Assembly (NCBI RefSeq): GCF_003148745.1
Contig: NZ_QGGU01000003.1
Span: 186,001-250,000, forward strand
DNA: 64,000 nucleotides
Source: Pleionea mediterranea
GTDB lineage: Bacteria > Pseudomonadota > Gammaproteobacteria > Enterobacterales > Kangiellaceae
Direction: 5' to 3'
Under the pieces are notes generated by a model. That model was given only the letters and a program-made list of their open reading frames with translations, had not been told where the DNA came from and did not search any database. A program made the position numbers and the translations under genes. Shown piece after piece: positions 19,373-28,118 of this stretch (position 1 is the stretch's first letter; every line of letters begins with the position of its first letter).

Positions 19373-20335
19373 ATGAGTATCTATAGGGACAATATAGTTG
19401 GTTTTATGATTAGACCGCAAGTGGCGATTAGCAGTTGTTTAATGGGAGAGCGCGTTCGTTACGACGGTCAACACAAACGTTCTGCCTATTTAGTCGACCA
19501 GTTTAATCCATTTATAGAACCATTATCGGTGTGCCCAGAAGTCAACTCAGGCATGAGTGTACCCCGTACGCCCATACAATTGCGTAAAACAGACTTTAAT
19601 ATTGTTTTGCAAGATGTCGCACCACCCCATCATGATCATACTGCCAGTATGCAGCGCTTTGTCCTTAAGCTGATTGAACAAAGTCCCTATATCTGTGGCC
19701 TTATCACAAAAAGTAAATCGCCCAGTTGTGGTGTGACTGACACCCCCATGATTCGGGATAAAGATAACAGTGTGCATTATGGCAGCGGATATTATGTTCG
19801 TTTAATGCGACGCGAATGCCCTCACCTGCCGGTGATTGATGATAAAGCCGTTTTACATCAGGATTACCGACACCGATTTCTTCTGCATTGCTTTACACTG
19901 GGTCGATTCTATCAACAGGTAAAAATCAATCCTGAAAATGGCGCCCGCAGCTTCCACAATCAGCACCATTTACTGTTTCAATCCATTGATCCGATGAAAT
20001 CTAAAGAGCTTAAGCAGGTTCTGGAACTCTGGGCCAATGGTAAAGCCACTCAACAAAATTACTTAACCTATCTGGCCCATTTATTACAAAAGCCATTTAG
20101 AGTTCATCATGCCTTTAAAGCGCTGGAACTTTTTATTAGTCAGCAAGAGAAATCATTACAATCGTCGCTGAGAGTGTTATTTAAAACATTAAGACGACAA
20201 GACAGCGATCAATGGATTTCAGCATTGTTTGCCAAACACATCAGCCAACTATCCAGTCAGTTAACCCTCGACCAAATTGGCGATAATCCATTTTTTATGC
20301 CCTATCCTATTGAGTTAATGGCTGCCGCAAACTGA
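19373..20335 (+). CDS. DUF523 and DUF1722 two-domain protein
   Basis: 320 aa. Residues about 12-150 match DUF523 (VAISSCLMGERVRYDGQHKR, later KSKSPSCGV) with conserved cysteines. Residues about 190-310 match DUF1722, the C-terminal domain of YbgA. This two-domain form is common beside photolyase genes in gammaproteobacteria, but none is adjacent here. Biochemical function is not established. The start is uncertain: ATG 19373 has no clear ribosome site, and ATG 19406 gives a start closer to the domain. Confidence 0.88.
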   Translation: MSIYRDNIVGFMIRPQVAISSCLMGERVRYDGQHKRSAYLVDQFNPFIEPLSVCPEVNSGMSVPRTPIQLRKTDFNIVLQDVAPPHHDHTASMQRFVLKLIEQSPYICGLITKSKSPSCGVTDTPMIRDKDNSVHYGSGYYVRLMRRECPHLPVIDDKAVLHQDYRHRFLLHCFTLGRFYQQVKINPENGARSFHNQHHLLFQSIDPMKSKELKQVLELWANGKATQQNYLTYLAHLLQKPFRVHHAFKALELFISQQEKSLQSSLRVLFKTLRRQDSDQWISALFAKHISQLSSQLTLDQIGDNPFFMPYPIELMAAAN

Positions 20336-20508
20336 TTTTAGAGAGATTAAAGTTTAAGCACCCGACATACATTTGCCGTCATTGGCTCTACTTCCTGATA
20401 CACCTGAACCCTGCTATAGTTGCCCTGTCTTTAAACCATATTTAATATCAAACAATAAGCGACATTCACAACCGTGACAAATCGCATAAAGTTAGTTGGG
20501 GATTAACC

Positions 20509-22227
20509 ATGAACTTAAAATATTTATCGATTGCTTCTGCAATCACTCTTGCCTTAATGGGCTGTCAAAAACAGGACGCTGAAACAGATAAAGTGGCCGA
20601 AAAAACACAAGCCGCTGAACAGGCCGATACAAAAAGCCAGGCTTACCAACCCATCAGTACTGATCGCTTTGGCATATACACAGATTTCACTCTAACCGCG
20701 GATCTTTCTCACCTGTCTTCCAATCAAAAAGAGATGATCGCCGTTTTAATTGACGCCAGTAAAATTATGGACCAACTGTTCTGGCAACAGGCCTATGGCG
20801 ATAAGTCTGAGTTATTGAGCAAAATCTCTCATGAGGGTGCCAAAGCATTCGCCGATATTAACTACGGTCCATGGGATCGACTCGAAGGTGACAAACCATT
20901 TTTAACCGGTGTCGAAGAAAAACCCTTAGGTGCTCAGTTTTATCCTGAAGACATGGAAAAATCAGAGTACGAGCAATGGCAAAAAGATAACCAGGCGTTT
21001 CTTGCGAATAACCGTGACGCAGAACTCTACTCAATGGTTGAACGCAACGACAAGGGTGAGTTAACGCTGGTACCCTACAATGTTAAATACAAGGCATCGC
21101 TGGAAAAAGCTGCACAGTTATTAAAACAGGCGTCCGAACTTGCCGATAATAAAGAGTTTAAAAACTACCTGAAGATGCGCGCTGAGGCATTGCTGAGTAA
21201 TCAATACCAACCGTCCGACTTTGCCTGGATGGACATGAAAACCAACCCTGTAGAATTGGTTTTAGGTCCTATTGAAACTTATGAAGATCAGCTGTTTGGC
21301 TATCGCTCTGCTTTTGAGTCTTACGTATTGATTAAAGACTTACAGTGGAGTGAGCGACTGGCAAAATTTGCTGCGTTTTTGCCTGAGTTACAACAAGGCT
21401 TACCGGTCAGTGAAGAATATAAGCAAGAAATGCCTGGCACCGATGCGGATCTAAATGCTTACGATGTTGTGTATTACGCCGGTCACAGTAATGCGGGTTC
21501 AAAAACCATAGCCATCAATCTACCCAATGACGAAGAAGTTCAACTGGCAAAAGGCACGCGACGTCTGCAACTTAAAAATGCCATGCGTGCCAAGTTCGAT
21601 AAAATTCTTGTGCCTATTTCTCAATTATTAATCGCCGATGAACAACAACAATTCATTACCTTTGATGCATTTTTTGCCAACACCATGTTTCATGAAGTAG
21701 CGCACGGACTGGGCATTAAAAATACCATCAATGACAAAGGCATGGTTCGTACAGCCCTTAAAGAAACAGCTTCGGCACTGGAAGAAGGTAAAGCCGATAT
21801 TTTAGGTCTTTATATGATTACCGAACTGTTTAATAAAGGTGAAATTACCGAAGGCAAGTTAATGGACAACTACGTGACATTTCTTGCTGGTATTTTCCGC
21901 TCAGTTCGCTTTGGCGCGTCTTCTGCGCACGGTAAAGCCAATATGATCCGCTTTAATTACTTTAAAGAAAAAGGCGCATTTGAAAAAGATTCGGCTACAG
22001 GCAAGTTCCGAATCAATTTCGATAAAATGACCACCGCCATGAATGATCTGTCAAAGTTATTACTGACATTACAAGGTAATGGTGATTATGAAGGTGCTAA
22101 GCAGTTACTGGCTAGCAAAGGCGTTATCACTGATGAGCTTCAATCTGAACTGGATAAACTAACCGAAGCCAATATCCCTGTGGATATCGTATTTAATCAG
22201 GGTAAAAAATATCTGGATTTAAAGTAA
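20509..22227 (+). CDS. Peptidase M49 (dipeptidyl-peptidase III)-like lipoprotein
   Basis: 572 aa. The N-terminus is a lipoprotein signal with lipobox ALMGC (Cys19). The zinc site is H395-E-V-A-H399 followed by EEGKAD at 425-430, which parallels the HELLGH...EECRAE pair of dipeptidyl-peptidase III but with one residue fewer between the histidines. Bacterial M49-like proteins with this HEVAHGLG form are known as a distinct subgroup. A lipid-anchored, probably periplasmic metallopeptidase is expected; substrate unknown. Preceded by GGGGA close to the ATG, single gene. Confidence 0.78.
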   Translation: MNLKYLSIASAITLALMGCQKQDAETDKVAEKTQAAEQADTKSQAYQPISTDRFGIYTDFTLTADLSHLSSNQKEMIAVLIDASKIMDQLFWQQAYGDKSELLSKISHEGAKAFADINYGPWDRLEGDKPFLTGVEEKPLGAQFYPEDMEKSEYEQWQKDNQAFLANNRDAELYSMVERNDKGELTLVPYNVKYKASLEKAAQLLKQASELADNKEFKNYLKMRAEALLSNQYQPSDFAWMDMKTNPVELVLGPIETYEDQLFGYRSAFESYVLIKDLQWSERLAKFAAFLPELQQGLPVSEEYKQEMPGTDADLNAYDVVYYAGHSNAGSKTIAINLPNDEEVQLAKGTRRLQLKNAMRAKFDKILVPISQLLIADEQQQFITFDAFFANTMFHEVAHGLGIKNTINDKGMVRTALKETASALEEGKADILGLYMITELFNKGEITEGKLMDNYVTFLAGIFRSVRFGASSAHGKANMIRFNYFKEKGAFEKDSATGKFRINFDKMTTAMNDLSKLLLTLQGNGDYEGAKQLLASKGVITDELQSELDKLTEANIPVDIVFNQGKKYLDLK

Positions 22228-22270
22228 TCTCTCTGCCTTATTCAGATGAGTTTTACTCAATCCGTTTAAA

Positions 22271-22320
22271 ACTAAGGTATTTAAGCTAATCGTTTAAATA
22301 CCTTAGTACCCATTTTTTCT
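22271..22320 (+). terminator. Long hairpin terminator after the M49-like gene
   Basis: A 14-bp perfect stem (22271-22284 with 22294-22307) around a 9-nt loop, followed 5 nt later by six T residues. The rest of the 330-bp gap up to 22558 shows no further gene. Confidence 0.65.
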
Positions 22321-22558
22321 TTATTTTTGGTGCCAAGCGAAAAAATCACTTAATACTAATTAAGCGTTCACTTTCCACTTTCAATTTAAACGATTGCTCG
22401 TATAACCATACAAATCCAACCGGAAATACACACAAAGCATTGCTATAAAAATGTCATTCACAAAACTGGAAAAGACAGATTGATCCAGCTATCATCACTT
22501 TATTGCAGCGCACAAATTGCATATTCTATAAAAAAGTACAGACACTAAAAAGTTTACT

Positions 22559-23323
22559 ATGATGACATTGAATCACAAGATCATTGCCGTAACAGGCGCT
22601 GCCCAGGGGCTTGGGCGCACTATTAGCACCTCACTTTGTGAGAAAGGCGCCATCGTGGTGTTGCTCGATATCAACCAGACTGCCCTGCAAAATACAGCGG
22701 AGCAATTGAAGCAGCGAAATTTTCAAGTACACCATTATCACTGTGATATCGCCAATGAACAGCAGGTTCGTGATGTATTCCAGCAAGTTAAACAGGATGT
22801 CGGTGATCTTGATGGACTGGTTAATAACGCTGGCGTCACTCGTGATGGCTTATTGGTTAAAGCCAGTGAAGATGAAGTAACCGATGGTTTAAGCTTAAGC
22901 CACTGGCAACAAGTGATTGACATCAATCTTACCGGTGTATTTTTGTGTGGCAGAGAAGCCGCCAAAGCCATAATTGCAGCGGATAAACCGGGGGTTATCG
23001 TTAATATATCCTCTATTTCCCGACACGGTAACCTTGGCCAAAGTAATTACGCAGCCGCCAAAGCTGGTGTCGCGGCATTAACCACCACCTGGGCCAAAGA
23101 GCTGGCCCGATATAACATACGCTGCGCGGCTATCGCCCCAGGGTTTATAGAAACCGAAATGACTCAAGCTATCAAACCGCAAATCTTGGATAAAATAAAA
23201 CAATCCATACCGCTAAAATCCATGGGACAACCAGAACATATTGCTCATTCGGTAGTGTTTATTTTTGAAAACGACTATATCAGTGGTCGGATTATTGAAG
23301 TGGATGGTGCTCTGAGACTCTAG
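22559..23323 (+). CDS. Short-chain dehydrogenase/reductase, FabG-like
   Basis: 254 aa. The classical SDR fold has a TGAAQGLG nucleotide loop (12-19), an NNAG motif, and catalytic Y164-x3-K168 in NYAAAKAG. The end reads SGRIIEVDGALRL like 3-oxoacyl-ACP reductases. A basic-residue marker for NADP(H) is not obvious; the acidic D in VVLLDIN suggests NAD(H). It is not in a fab cluster, so the true substrate is uncertain; 3-oxoacyl thioesters or other ketones are possible. It is monocistronic. Confidence 0.85.
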   Translation: MMTLNHKIIAVTGAAQGLGRTISTSLCEKGAIVVLLDINQTALQNTAEQLKQRNFQVHHYHCDIANEQQVRDVFQQVKQDVGDLDGLVNNAGVTRDGLLVKASEDEVTDGLSLSHWQQVIDINLTGVFLCGREAAKAIIAADKPGVIVNISSISRHGNLGQSNYAAAKAGVAALTTTWAKELARYNIRCAAIAPGFIETEMTQAIKPQILDKIKQSIPLKSMGQPEHIAHSVVFIFENDYISGRIIEVDGALRL

Positions 23324-23525
23324 AACTAACAGAAGCTCTGGATAATATATCTCAATTGAGACACAGGATACGTCTTGTTACTTTTTACAATTGCCTTTTA
23401 GCAACTGATTGTGCTTGAATAGCATAACAGGTAACAGCCTAGATACTGTCAGTTGCCCTTGTTTCAACGATTAACGACCACAAATCAGGTGTTAATCTCT
23501 GAAGTAACCAGAATAAGGATATACC

Positions 23526-23576
23526 ATGGGAATTATAGTAGTTATTGCACTGATTTTAATTTTTATATTCAGCTAA
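23526..23576 (+). CDS. Candidate 16-aa membrane miniprotein
   Basis: ATG at 23526 is preceded by AAGGA with 6-7 nt spacing. The product (MGIIVVIALILIFIFS) is one hydrophobic helix with no charged residue. The transcript could end at the strong hairpin at 23703-23732. Small single-helix proteins such as KdpF have this look, but no kdp gene is nearby. The rest of the 490-bp gap (23324-23815) contains nothing else convincing. Assigned from the ribosome site and composition only. Confidence 0.45.
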   Translation: MGIIVVIALILIFIFS

Positions 23577-23702
23577 GTCCGTTTCCTAAGCTGTTAATCG
23601 TTTATAAATAAAATCGAAAGCTCTTTCTTGATCACTTAAATGTTTTAGTAAGATAAATATAGAGGGAACGTTTTTAGAAAAGCATAATTAAAAGAACACC
23701 AT

Positions 23703-23732
23703 AAAAAAGCACCTTTAAACAGGTGCTTTTTT
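23703..23732. terminator. Bidirectional terminator
   Basis: A perfect stem (AAAAAAGCACCT 23703-23714 with AGGTGCTTTTTT 23721-23732) and 6-nt loop with A/T tails on both sides. It can serve the miniORF on the plus strand and the gene at 23816-24487 on the minus strand. Confidence 0.85.
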
Positions 23733-23815
23733 ATTTTGGTATTTTCTTTATCTTCTAAGCATCTAGCCATTAAACTCAATTGTTTACTTGCAAGCATACT
23801 CTCAAATTAAGCCAT

Positions 23816-24487
23816 TCAGCTATGATGTTTATCTAACCACTGCTTTAATTGAAATACGTACATAAACCAGGTTAAGCCCACGGCCATTGACTTGTTGCTG
23901 CTATCCACTTTTTGTCCCTGAAGTTCATAACGCCACTGATTAGCTTGCTCAATATCTGAGAAAAAACGCTCAAATAAGGTTTCACAAACATCTGGGTTTT
24001 GCAGTTCTTGCGGAATCCACTTTTTCTCAAACGCATAACTTACTGACGCTTTTAAGCTTGAGAACTGCTCTCCCAGTTCTCTCAACAACATGTCTTTCAC
24101 ATACAGAGCAAATTCGGTTTTTAATAACGGAAACTCATCCGGAATGACGGCATTAACACCTAATATTGGCTCGTCCTGCTGATGAGCTTGTGAGTCTGGC
24201 GTATCTACAACCTCATGTTCAGACGTATCATCACTCGAGGACATTTGTTTGGATTCATCGACCACTTCATCGAGATTTTCTACCGCTGACTGATGGATTT
24301 TATCGCCGTACTTTTTTTCCATCTGGGCAATCAGCGCCAAGTCCTGCTCAGTAAGCTCGGTAAAATCGCCTTCGGTGTTATTAAGACGTTCGCTTAATTG
24401 CTCAAACAGTTGTAAGTCTTGCTCAGACAACAAGTTTTTAAGACGCTCAAGGTGGGACTGTAAAGACATAATATATAGGTTCTTCAT
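23816..24487 (-). CDS. Uncharacterised acidic cytoplasmic protein
   Basis: 223 aa, not recognised. No signal peptide or membrane segment. The first 75 residues are helical and rich in Leu, Glu and Gln (LERLKNLLSEQDLQLFEQL), then a disordered Ser/Asp/Glu linker (about 75-110), then a helical domain (about 115-223) ending WFMYVFQLKQWLDKHHS. A second start at ATG 24469 is possible. It lies 36 bp downstream of the HD-GYP gene on the same strand, so the two are probably co-transcribed, which hints at, but does not show, a signalling role. Confidence 0.75.
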   Translation of the reverse strand: MKNLYIMSLQSHLERLKNLLSEQDLQLFEQLSERLNNTEGDFTELTEQDLALIAQMEKKYGDKIHQSAVENLDEVVDESKQMSSSDDTSEHEVVDTPDSQAHQQDEPILGVNAVIPDEFPLLKTEFALYVKDMLLRELGEQFSSLKASVSYAFEKKWIPQELQNPDVCETLFERFFSDIEQANQWRYELQGQKVDSSNKSMAVGLTWFMYVFQLKQWLDKHHS

Positions 24488-24523
24488 TGAATAACGCTGT
24501 TGTTTAATGCCAGCGCTATCGGG

Positions 24524-25780
24524 TTAGACAGCCGCGATACTCAACCCTTTATCAACGTAATCTTGCAAATCGATGCCAAAGGCATGGTTGGGGATCGCTT
24601 TAATAATACGGTATGTTTGGGCAGAAGCGTCTAAATCAAGCTTTGACATATCAATTATTCGTTCTTTTCTGCGCTTTTCTTTCAGTTCGTCCAACACCAT
24701 TAGGATTTTTGGACGTAATTTGTAGCGCTTATTGGTGGCTAACACGATCCCAACTTCACCATTTTCCATTTCAACAATGGAACCCGGAGGATAAATACCC
24801 CGCCATTCAATAAACTTGGTCACTAACTGAGCGTCAAAATGGGTGTCTCTCGCCTGCATTAATACTTTGTAAGCATCTAATATTGAGCGAGAACGATCGT
24901 AACAGCGATCGGATGTAACCGCATCAAAACAGTCGACAATGGCAATCAGACGAGCGTAATCGGATATTTGATGGCCTTCCAAAGCTCTAGGATAACCTTC
25001 ACCATCCAACCGTTCATGATGGGAATAAGCCACATCGACAGCCGACGCTGCTACATCCTTTTTACTCAGTAAAATTTCATACCCCAACTTTGCATGTTCA
25101 CGCATGATGGCCATTTCTTCAGTGGTCAATTTACCCGGCTTGTTTAAAATTTCATCAGGGACTTTGACTTTTCCAATATCATGCAGCATTCCGGCCAGAC
25201 CAATTTCTTCAAGTTGATCGCGCTCATAGCCAAGAAATTTTGCAAAAGCGATGGATAACACGCCCACGTTAAGACAATGCTCGGCGGTGTACTCATCTTT
25301 ATGTTTGATTAATGTCATCATCAACATGGCATTTTGATTTCTGACTATGCTGTCAACACACTCTTTGACATGCTTTTTGACGGCCGCAATTTCAAAATTT
25401 TCGCCAAGCATCACACGATCTAAAATACCTTTTATCACGCCTTTAGAATGCTTATAGGCTCTCGTTGCTGGGCGAATTTCTGCTTTGATGCTTGCAGCAC
25501 TGAGCTCTTTATCGTATTGCTCTTTGAGTGTTTTAGAGACGGTGGTTTTGGCGCGAAATTGCTTGTAGTCATTTTCATCAGAAAAATCGATGTACACATA
25601 TTCGCATTGCTTCTGTACGGACTGTACATCATCTTGATCCTGAAGGGTGAATCCCTGAAGCAGAAAGCTGGTTTCACTCCAGTCTCGGTCAATATCAGAT
25701 ACAAACATACCGACCTCTAACTGGTTAGCGAACACTTTAACTCGTTTAATATGCGACAAAACTACTAAATCCTTTTCCAT
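24524..25780 (-). CDS. HD-GYP domain c-di-GMP phosphodiesterase with DUF3391
   Basis: 418 aa with the same architecture as the protein at 2799-4013. DUF3391 occupies the N-terminus (VKVFANQLEVGMFVSDIDRD). The HD-GYP domain has H168, H200-D201 and K204 (HDIGK), H229, HHERLDG (254-260) and GYP (262-264); all catalytic positions are kept. The C-terminal region again contains the PGSIVEMENGEVGIVL segment shared with the paralogue. Predicted to hydrolyse c-di-GMP. Confidence 0.93.
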   Translation of the reverse strand: MEKDLVVLSHIKRVKVFANQLEVGMFVSDIDRDWSETSFLLQGFTLQDQDDVQSVQKQCEYVYIDFSDENDYKQFRAKTTVSKTLKEQYDKELSAASIKAEIRPATRAYKHSKGVIKGILDRVMLGENFEIAAVKKHVKECVDSIVRNQNAMLMMTLIKHKDEYTAEHCLNVGVLSIAFAKFLGYERDQLEEIGLAGMLHDIGKVKVPDEILNKPGKLTTEEMAIMREHAKLGYEILLSKKDVAASAVDVAYSHHERLDGEGYPRALEGHQISDYARLIAIVDCFDAVTSDRCYDRSRSILDAYKVLMQARDTHFDAQLVTKFIEWRGIYPPGSIVEMENGEVGIVLATNKRYKLRPKILMVLDELKEKRRKERIIDMSKLDLDASAQTYRIIKAIPNHAFGIDLQDYVDKGLSIAAV

Positions 25781-25825
25781 GCTCTGTTATAAGGATAATA
25801 AACTTTTCATACATTTGCATAATTT

Positions 25826-27061
25826 TTATCGCGTTTTAGCGATAGACAACTCGTTAGAGACGTTGATTAAACTTTCCACCATTTCTTGCAGTACGGGAAT
25901 AACTTGATCGGCTTTTGTTTGGTCATAACCAAGTGTCTGTTCATCCATATAAGTTGCCTGCGACAATTCTAATTGTACAGTGTGTCGATTATACGCCGGA
26001 TTTGCGTATTGACGGGTAATATACCCGCCTTTAAAGCGTCCGTTTATCACCTTTGTGTAACCTTTTGTATCAAACGTTTTTAATCGCTCTGTAATGATAG
26101 AATCACAACTCTGGCCTAAATTGGTGCCAAAGTTAAAGTCCGGTAGCTGGCCTTCAAAAAAACGCGGCACACGTGACGCAATCGAATGAGCTTCAAGCAA
26201 CACAGCGCCACCAAAACGCTGCTCCATAGCCGCCATCGTTTGTGACAACTTATTATGGTAAGGCTCCCAATACTGATGAGTTCGACGTTCAATCTCTGAC
26301 GCATCCGGCTGCTTTCCATTTAAGTACAGTGGCTGAAGATCAAAAGCCGTCGTCGGGCAAAGTTCCGTATTATTGGCGCCCGGATACAACTCAGCACCAT
26401 CACTCGGACGATTCAGATCAATCAAATACCGGGAGTAAAGTGGACTTATCAGATAACACCCGTTTTCCAAAGCAAAGTTATAAAGCACTCTTAAGTACCA
26501 GTCGGTATCTTTAACTTTTTGCGCCTCATCGGACATATTGCTGGCGACTTCAACAGGTAGACAAGTGCCGTTATGAGGCATACTGATTAATAAGGGGACA
26601 CGCCCTTCAATCCACTCAAAATCTGGCGAATACACATCTGCAACATTCCTAAACGGCGTTATATCAGGCATCAGCCAGCGCTGCTTGGCGGCATCGGTGG
26701 ATAATAAAAAGTCACTGTAATAACGCTTGATTTGTGTTTCGGAAATAACATCCGATGTTTCAAATAAATGCTGAACGGCCTGCCATTCTTTTGCTTCAGG
26801 CATCTGCTGTAAGGCTTCACAGGTCAAACGATAACTGGCGTAGGTTACGGTAGCATGGTATTTATCCGTTGCGCCCAAAGATTCGGCAAGCCTGCGAATG
26901 GACTCAGCTACTTTATGCAGCCCCTTGTCAAATCCGTGCTGCCAGTAGTACAGACAGGCGAGTCGAATGTGCGCCTTGTGATCAAATGCATCCCCTGGAA
27001 TTTCGCAAGACTCTACTTTTTGTAAAAAATCAATGTCGTTCAATAATTGGTAATTTTGCAT
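25826..27061 (-). CDS. hutG: N-formylglutamate deformylase (HutG type) with N-terminal fused domain
   Basis: 411 aa, about 140 longer than typical HutG. Residues about 145-405 are the N-formylglutamate amidohydrolase domain (PLLISMPHNGTCLP, DTDWYLRVLY, YSRYLIDLNRPSDG, LLEAHSIASRVPRF). This zinc enzyme yields glutamate and formate in the five-step histidine pathway. Residues 1-135 (FDHKAHIRLACLYYWQHGF, GATDKYHATVTYASYRLT) resemble a small uncharacterised family that I recall only as stand-alone proteins. The gene diverges from hutC with a HutC-type palindrome between them. Confidence 0.88.
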   Translation of the reverse strand: MQNYQLLNDIDFLQKVESCEIPGDAFDHKAHIRLACLYYWQHGFDKGLHKVAESIRRLAESLGATDKYHATVTYASYRLTCEALQQMPEAKEWQAVQHLFETSDVISETQIKRYYSDFLLSTDAAKQRWLMPDITPFRNVADVYSPDFEWIEGRVPLLISMPHNGTCLPVEVASNMSDEAQKVKDTDWYLRVLYNFALENGCYLISPLYSRYLIDLNRPSDGAELYPGANNTELCPTTAFDLQPLYLNGKQPDASEIERRTHQYWEPYHNKLSQTMAAMEQRFGGAVLLEAHSIASRVPRFFEGQLPDFNFGTNLGQSCDSIITERLKTFDTKGYTKVINGRFKGGYITRQYANPAYNRHTVQLELSQATYMDEQTLGYDQTKADQVIPVLQEMVESLINVSNELSIAKTR

Positions 27062-27120
27062 AATTCCACTTTAGTGATTGCTTCGAGGGAGACTATTTTA
27101 TACGATCACTGCCCCAAAAT

Positions 27121-27134
27121 CTTGTCTATACAAT
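27121..27134. promoter_or_regulatory. HutC-type operator between hutG and hutC
   Basis: CTTGTCTATACAAT, a near-perfect copy (13 of 14) of the palindrome at 28024. It lies in the 85-bp gap between the divergent hutG and hutC starts, so one site could control both, including autoregulation of hutC. The match to HutC sites of the CTTGT-N4-ACAAG type is from memory. Confidence 0.65.
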
Positions 27135-27146
27135 TAGTAGTTAATC

Positions 27147-27860
27147 ATGCAGAAATCTGAATCCCGATATTTAAAAGTTAAGCGCCATATTATGGATGGT
27201 ATAAAAAGTGGCCAGTGGAGCGCTGGTCAACAAGTACCCTCCGAAAATGAACTGGTGAAACTTTGTCAGGTCAGTCGCATGACCGCCCGACGAGCTCTGG
27301 AAGAGCTGGACTCGGAAGGCATACTGGTTCGAGTCCGCGGTAAAGGTTCGTTTGTTGCCGAAGATAAACATCAAAGCTCTCTGTTAGAAATTAAAAACAT
27401 CAAGACAGAAATCACCGAGCAAGGGCACACTCATAAAGCCTCATTAATAGAAATGAGTGAAATACCCGCTTCGGTAGAAATGGCGCAACTGTTTGAACTG
27501 CCAGAACAAAGCAACCTATTCCATTCAATTATTGTGCATTATCAGGACAAAGAACCTGTACAGGTTGAAGAGCGATTTATTAACCCGTTGGCAGCTGAAG
27601 ACTACTTAAAACAAGATTTTAAAGCCATTACCCCCAATGAGTATCTAACGCAAATTGCCCCGGTAACAGAAGCCGAACATATTATTGAAGCAATGGTGCC
27701 CGAAAAGCAGTTTTATAATCTACTCAATCTGGAAGATGATGAAGCAGTGTTGTTATTAACGCGTATTACCTGGTCGTTTGACAAAGCCATCAGCTACGCC
27801 AAACTGTACCATCCGGGAAAACGATACCGTCTGGGTAGTCGTTTTCATCCAAAAACCTGA
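27147..27860 (+). CDS. hutC: Histidine utilisation repressor, GntR/HutC family
   Basis: 237 aa. The N-terminal winged helix of GntR type (SGQWSAGQQVPSENELVKL, SRMTARRALEELDSEGILVR) covers 1-75. The UTRA effector domain covers about 90-235 and ends YAKLYHPGKRYRLGSRF, typical of HutC. It is expected to bind urocanate and release hut promoters. It is followed by hutU and hutH with a separate operator upstream of hutU. Confidence 0.95.
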   Translation: MQKSESRYLKVKRHIMDGIKSGQWSAGQQVPSENELVKLCQVSRMTARRALEELDSEGILVRVRGKGSFVAEDKHQSSLLEIKNIKTEITEQGHTHKASLIEMSEIPASVEMAQLFELPEQSNLFHSIIVHYQDKEPVQVEERFINPLAAEDYLKQDFKAITPNEYLTQIAPVTEAEHIIEAMVPEKQFYNLLNLEDDEAVLLLTRITWSFDKAISYAKLYHPGKRYRLGSRFHPKT

Positions 27861-27872
27861 AAAAATTATCCC

Positions 27873-27980
27873 ATAGACAAGTATTGCCGTGTTTGAAATC
27901 TTAAGTTTAGACACGGCACTCTCAGAGAGCTCATCAAGCTCTCGACAAATCAAACAACCAATTTTTGATCACTAGACAAG
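27873..27980. promoter_or_regulatory. Two hut half-sites
   Basis: The half-site TAGACAAG occurs twice (near 27874-27881 and 27973-27980) in the hutC-hutU gap. It matches one arm of the full palindrome at 28024. These may be accessory HutC contacts or chance. Confidence 0.25.
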
Positions 27981-28023
27981 CCGTTAAAGCTGCCTTAAAT
28001 GGTAATATTTTGGTCTCCACACA

Positions 28024-28037
28024 CTTGTCTATACAAG
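28024..28037. promoter_or_regulatory. HutC-type operator upstream of hutU
   Basis: CTTGTCTATACAAG has perfect CTTGT/ACAAG arms around CTAT. It lies 81-94 bp upstream of hutU and the motif recurs upstream of hutC. A repressor site for the hutUH unit is the natural reading. Confidence 0.7.
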
Positions 28038-28118
28038 TATTTTAAGTATAATTTCTGCTATAACTTACCGGTTTAAAACACTGTATTTAGTATTTACTTT
28101 AGAACAAGAGGTTGATCA

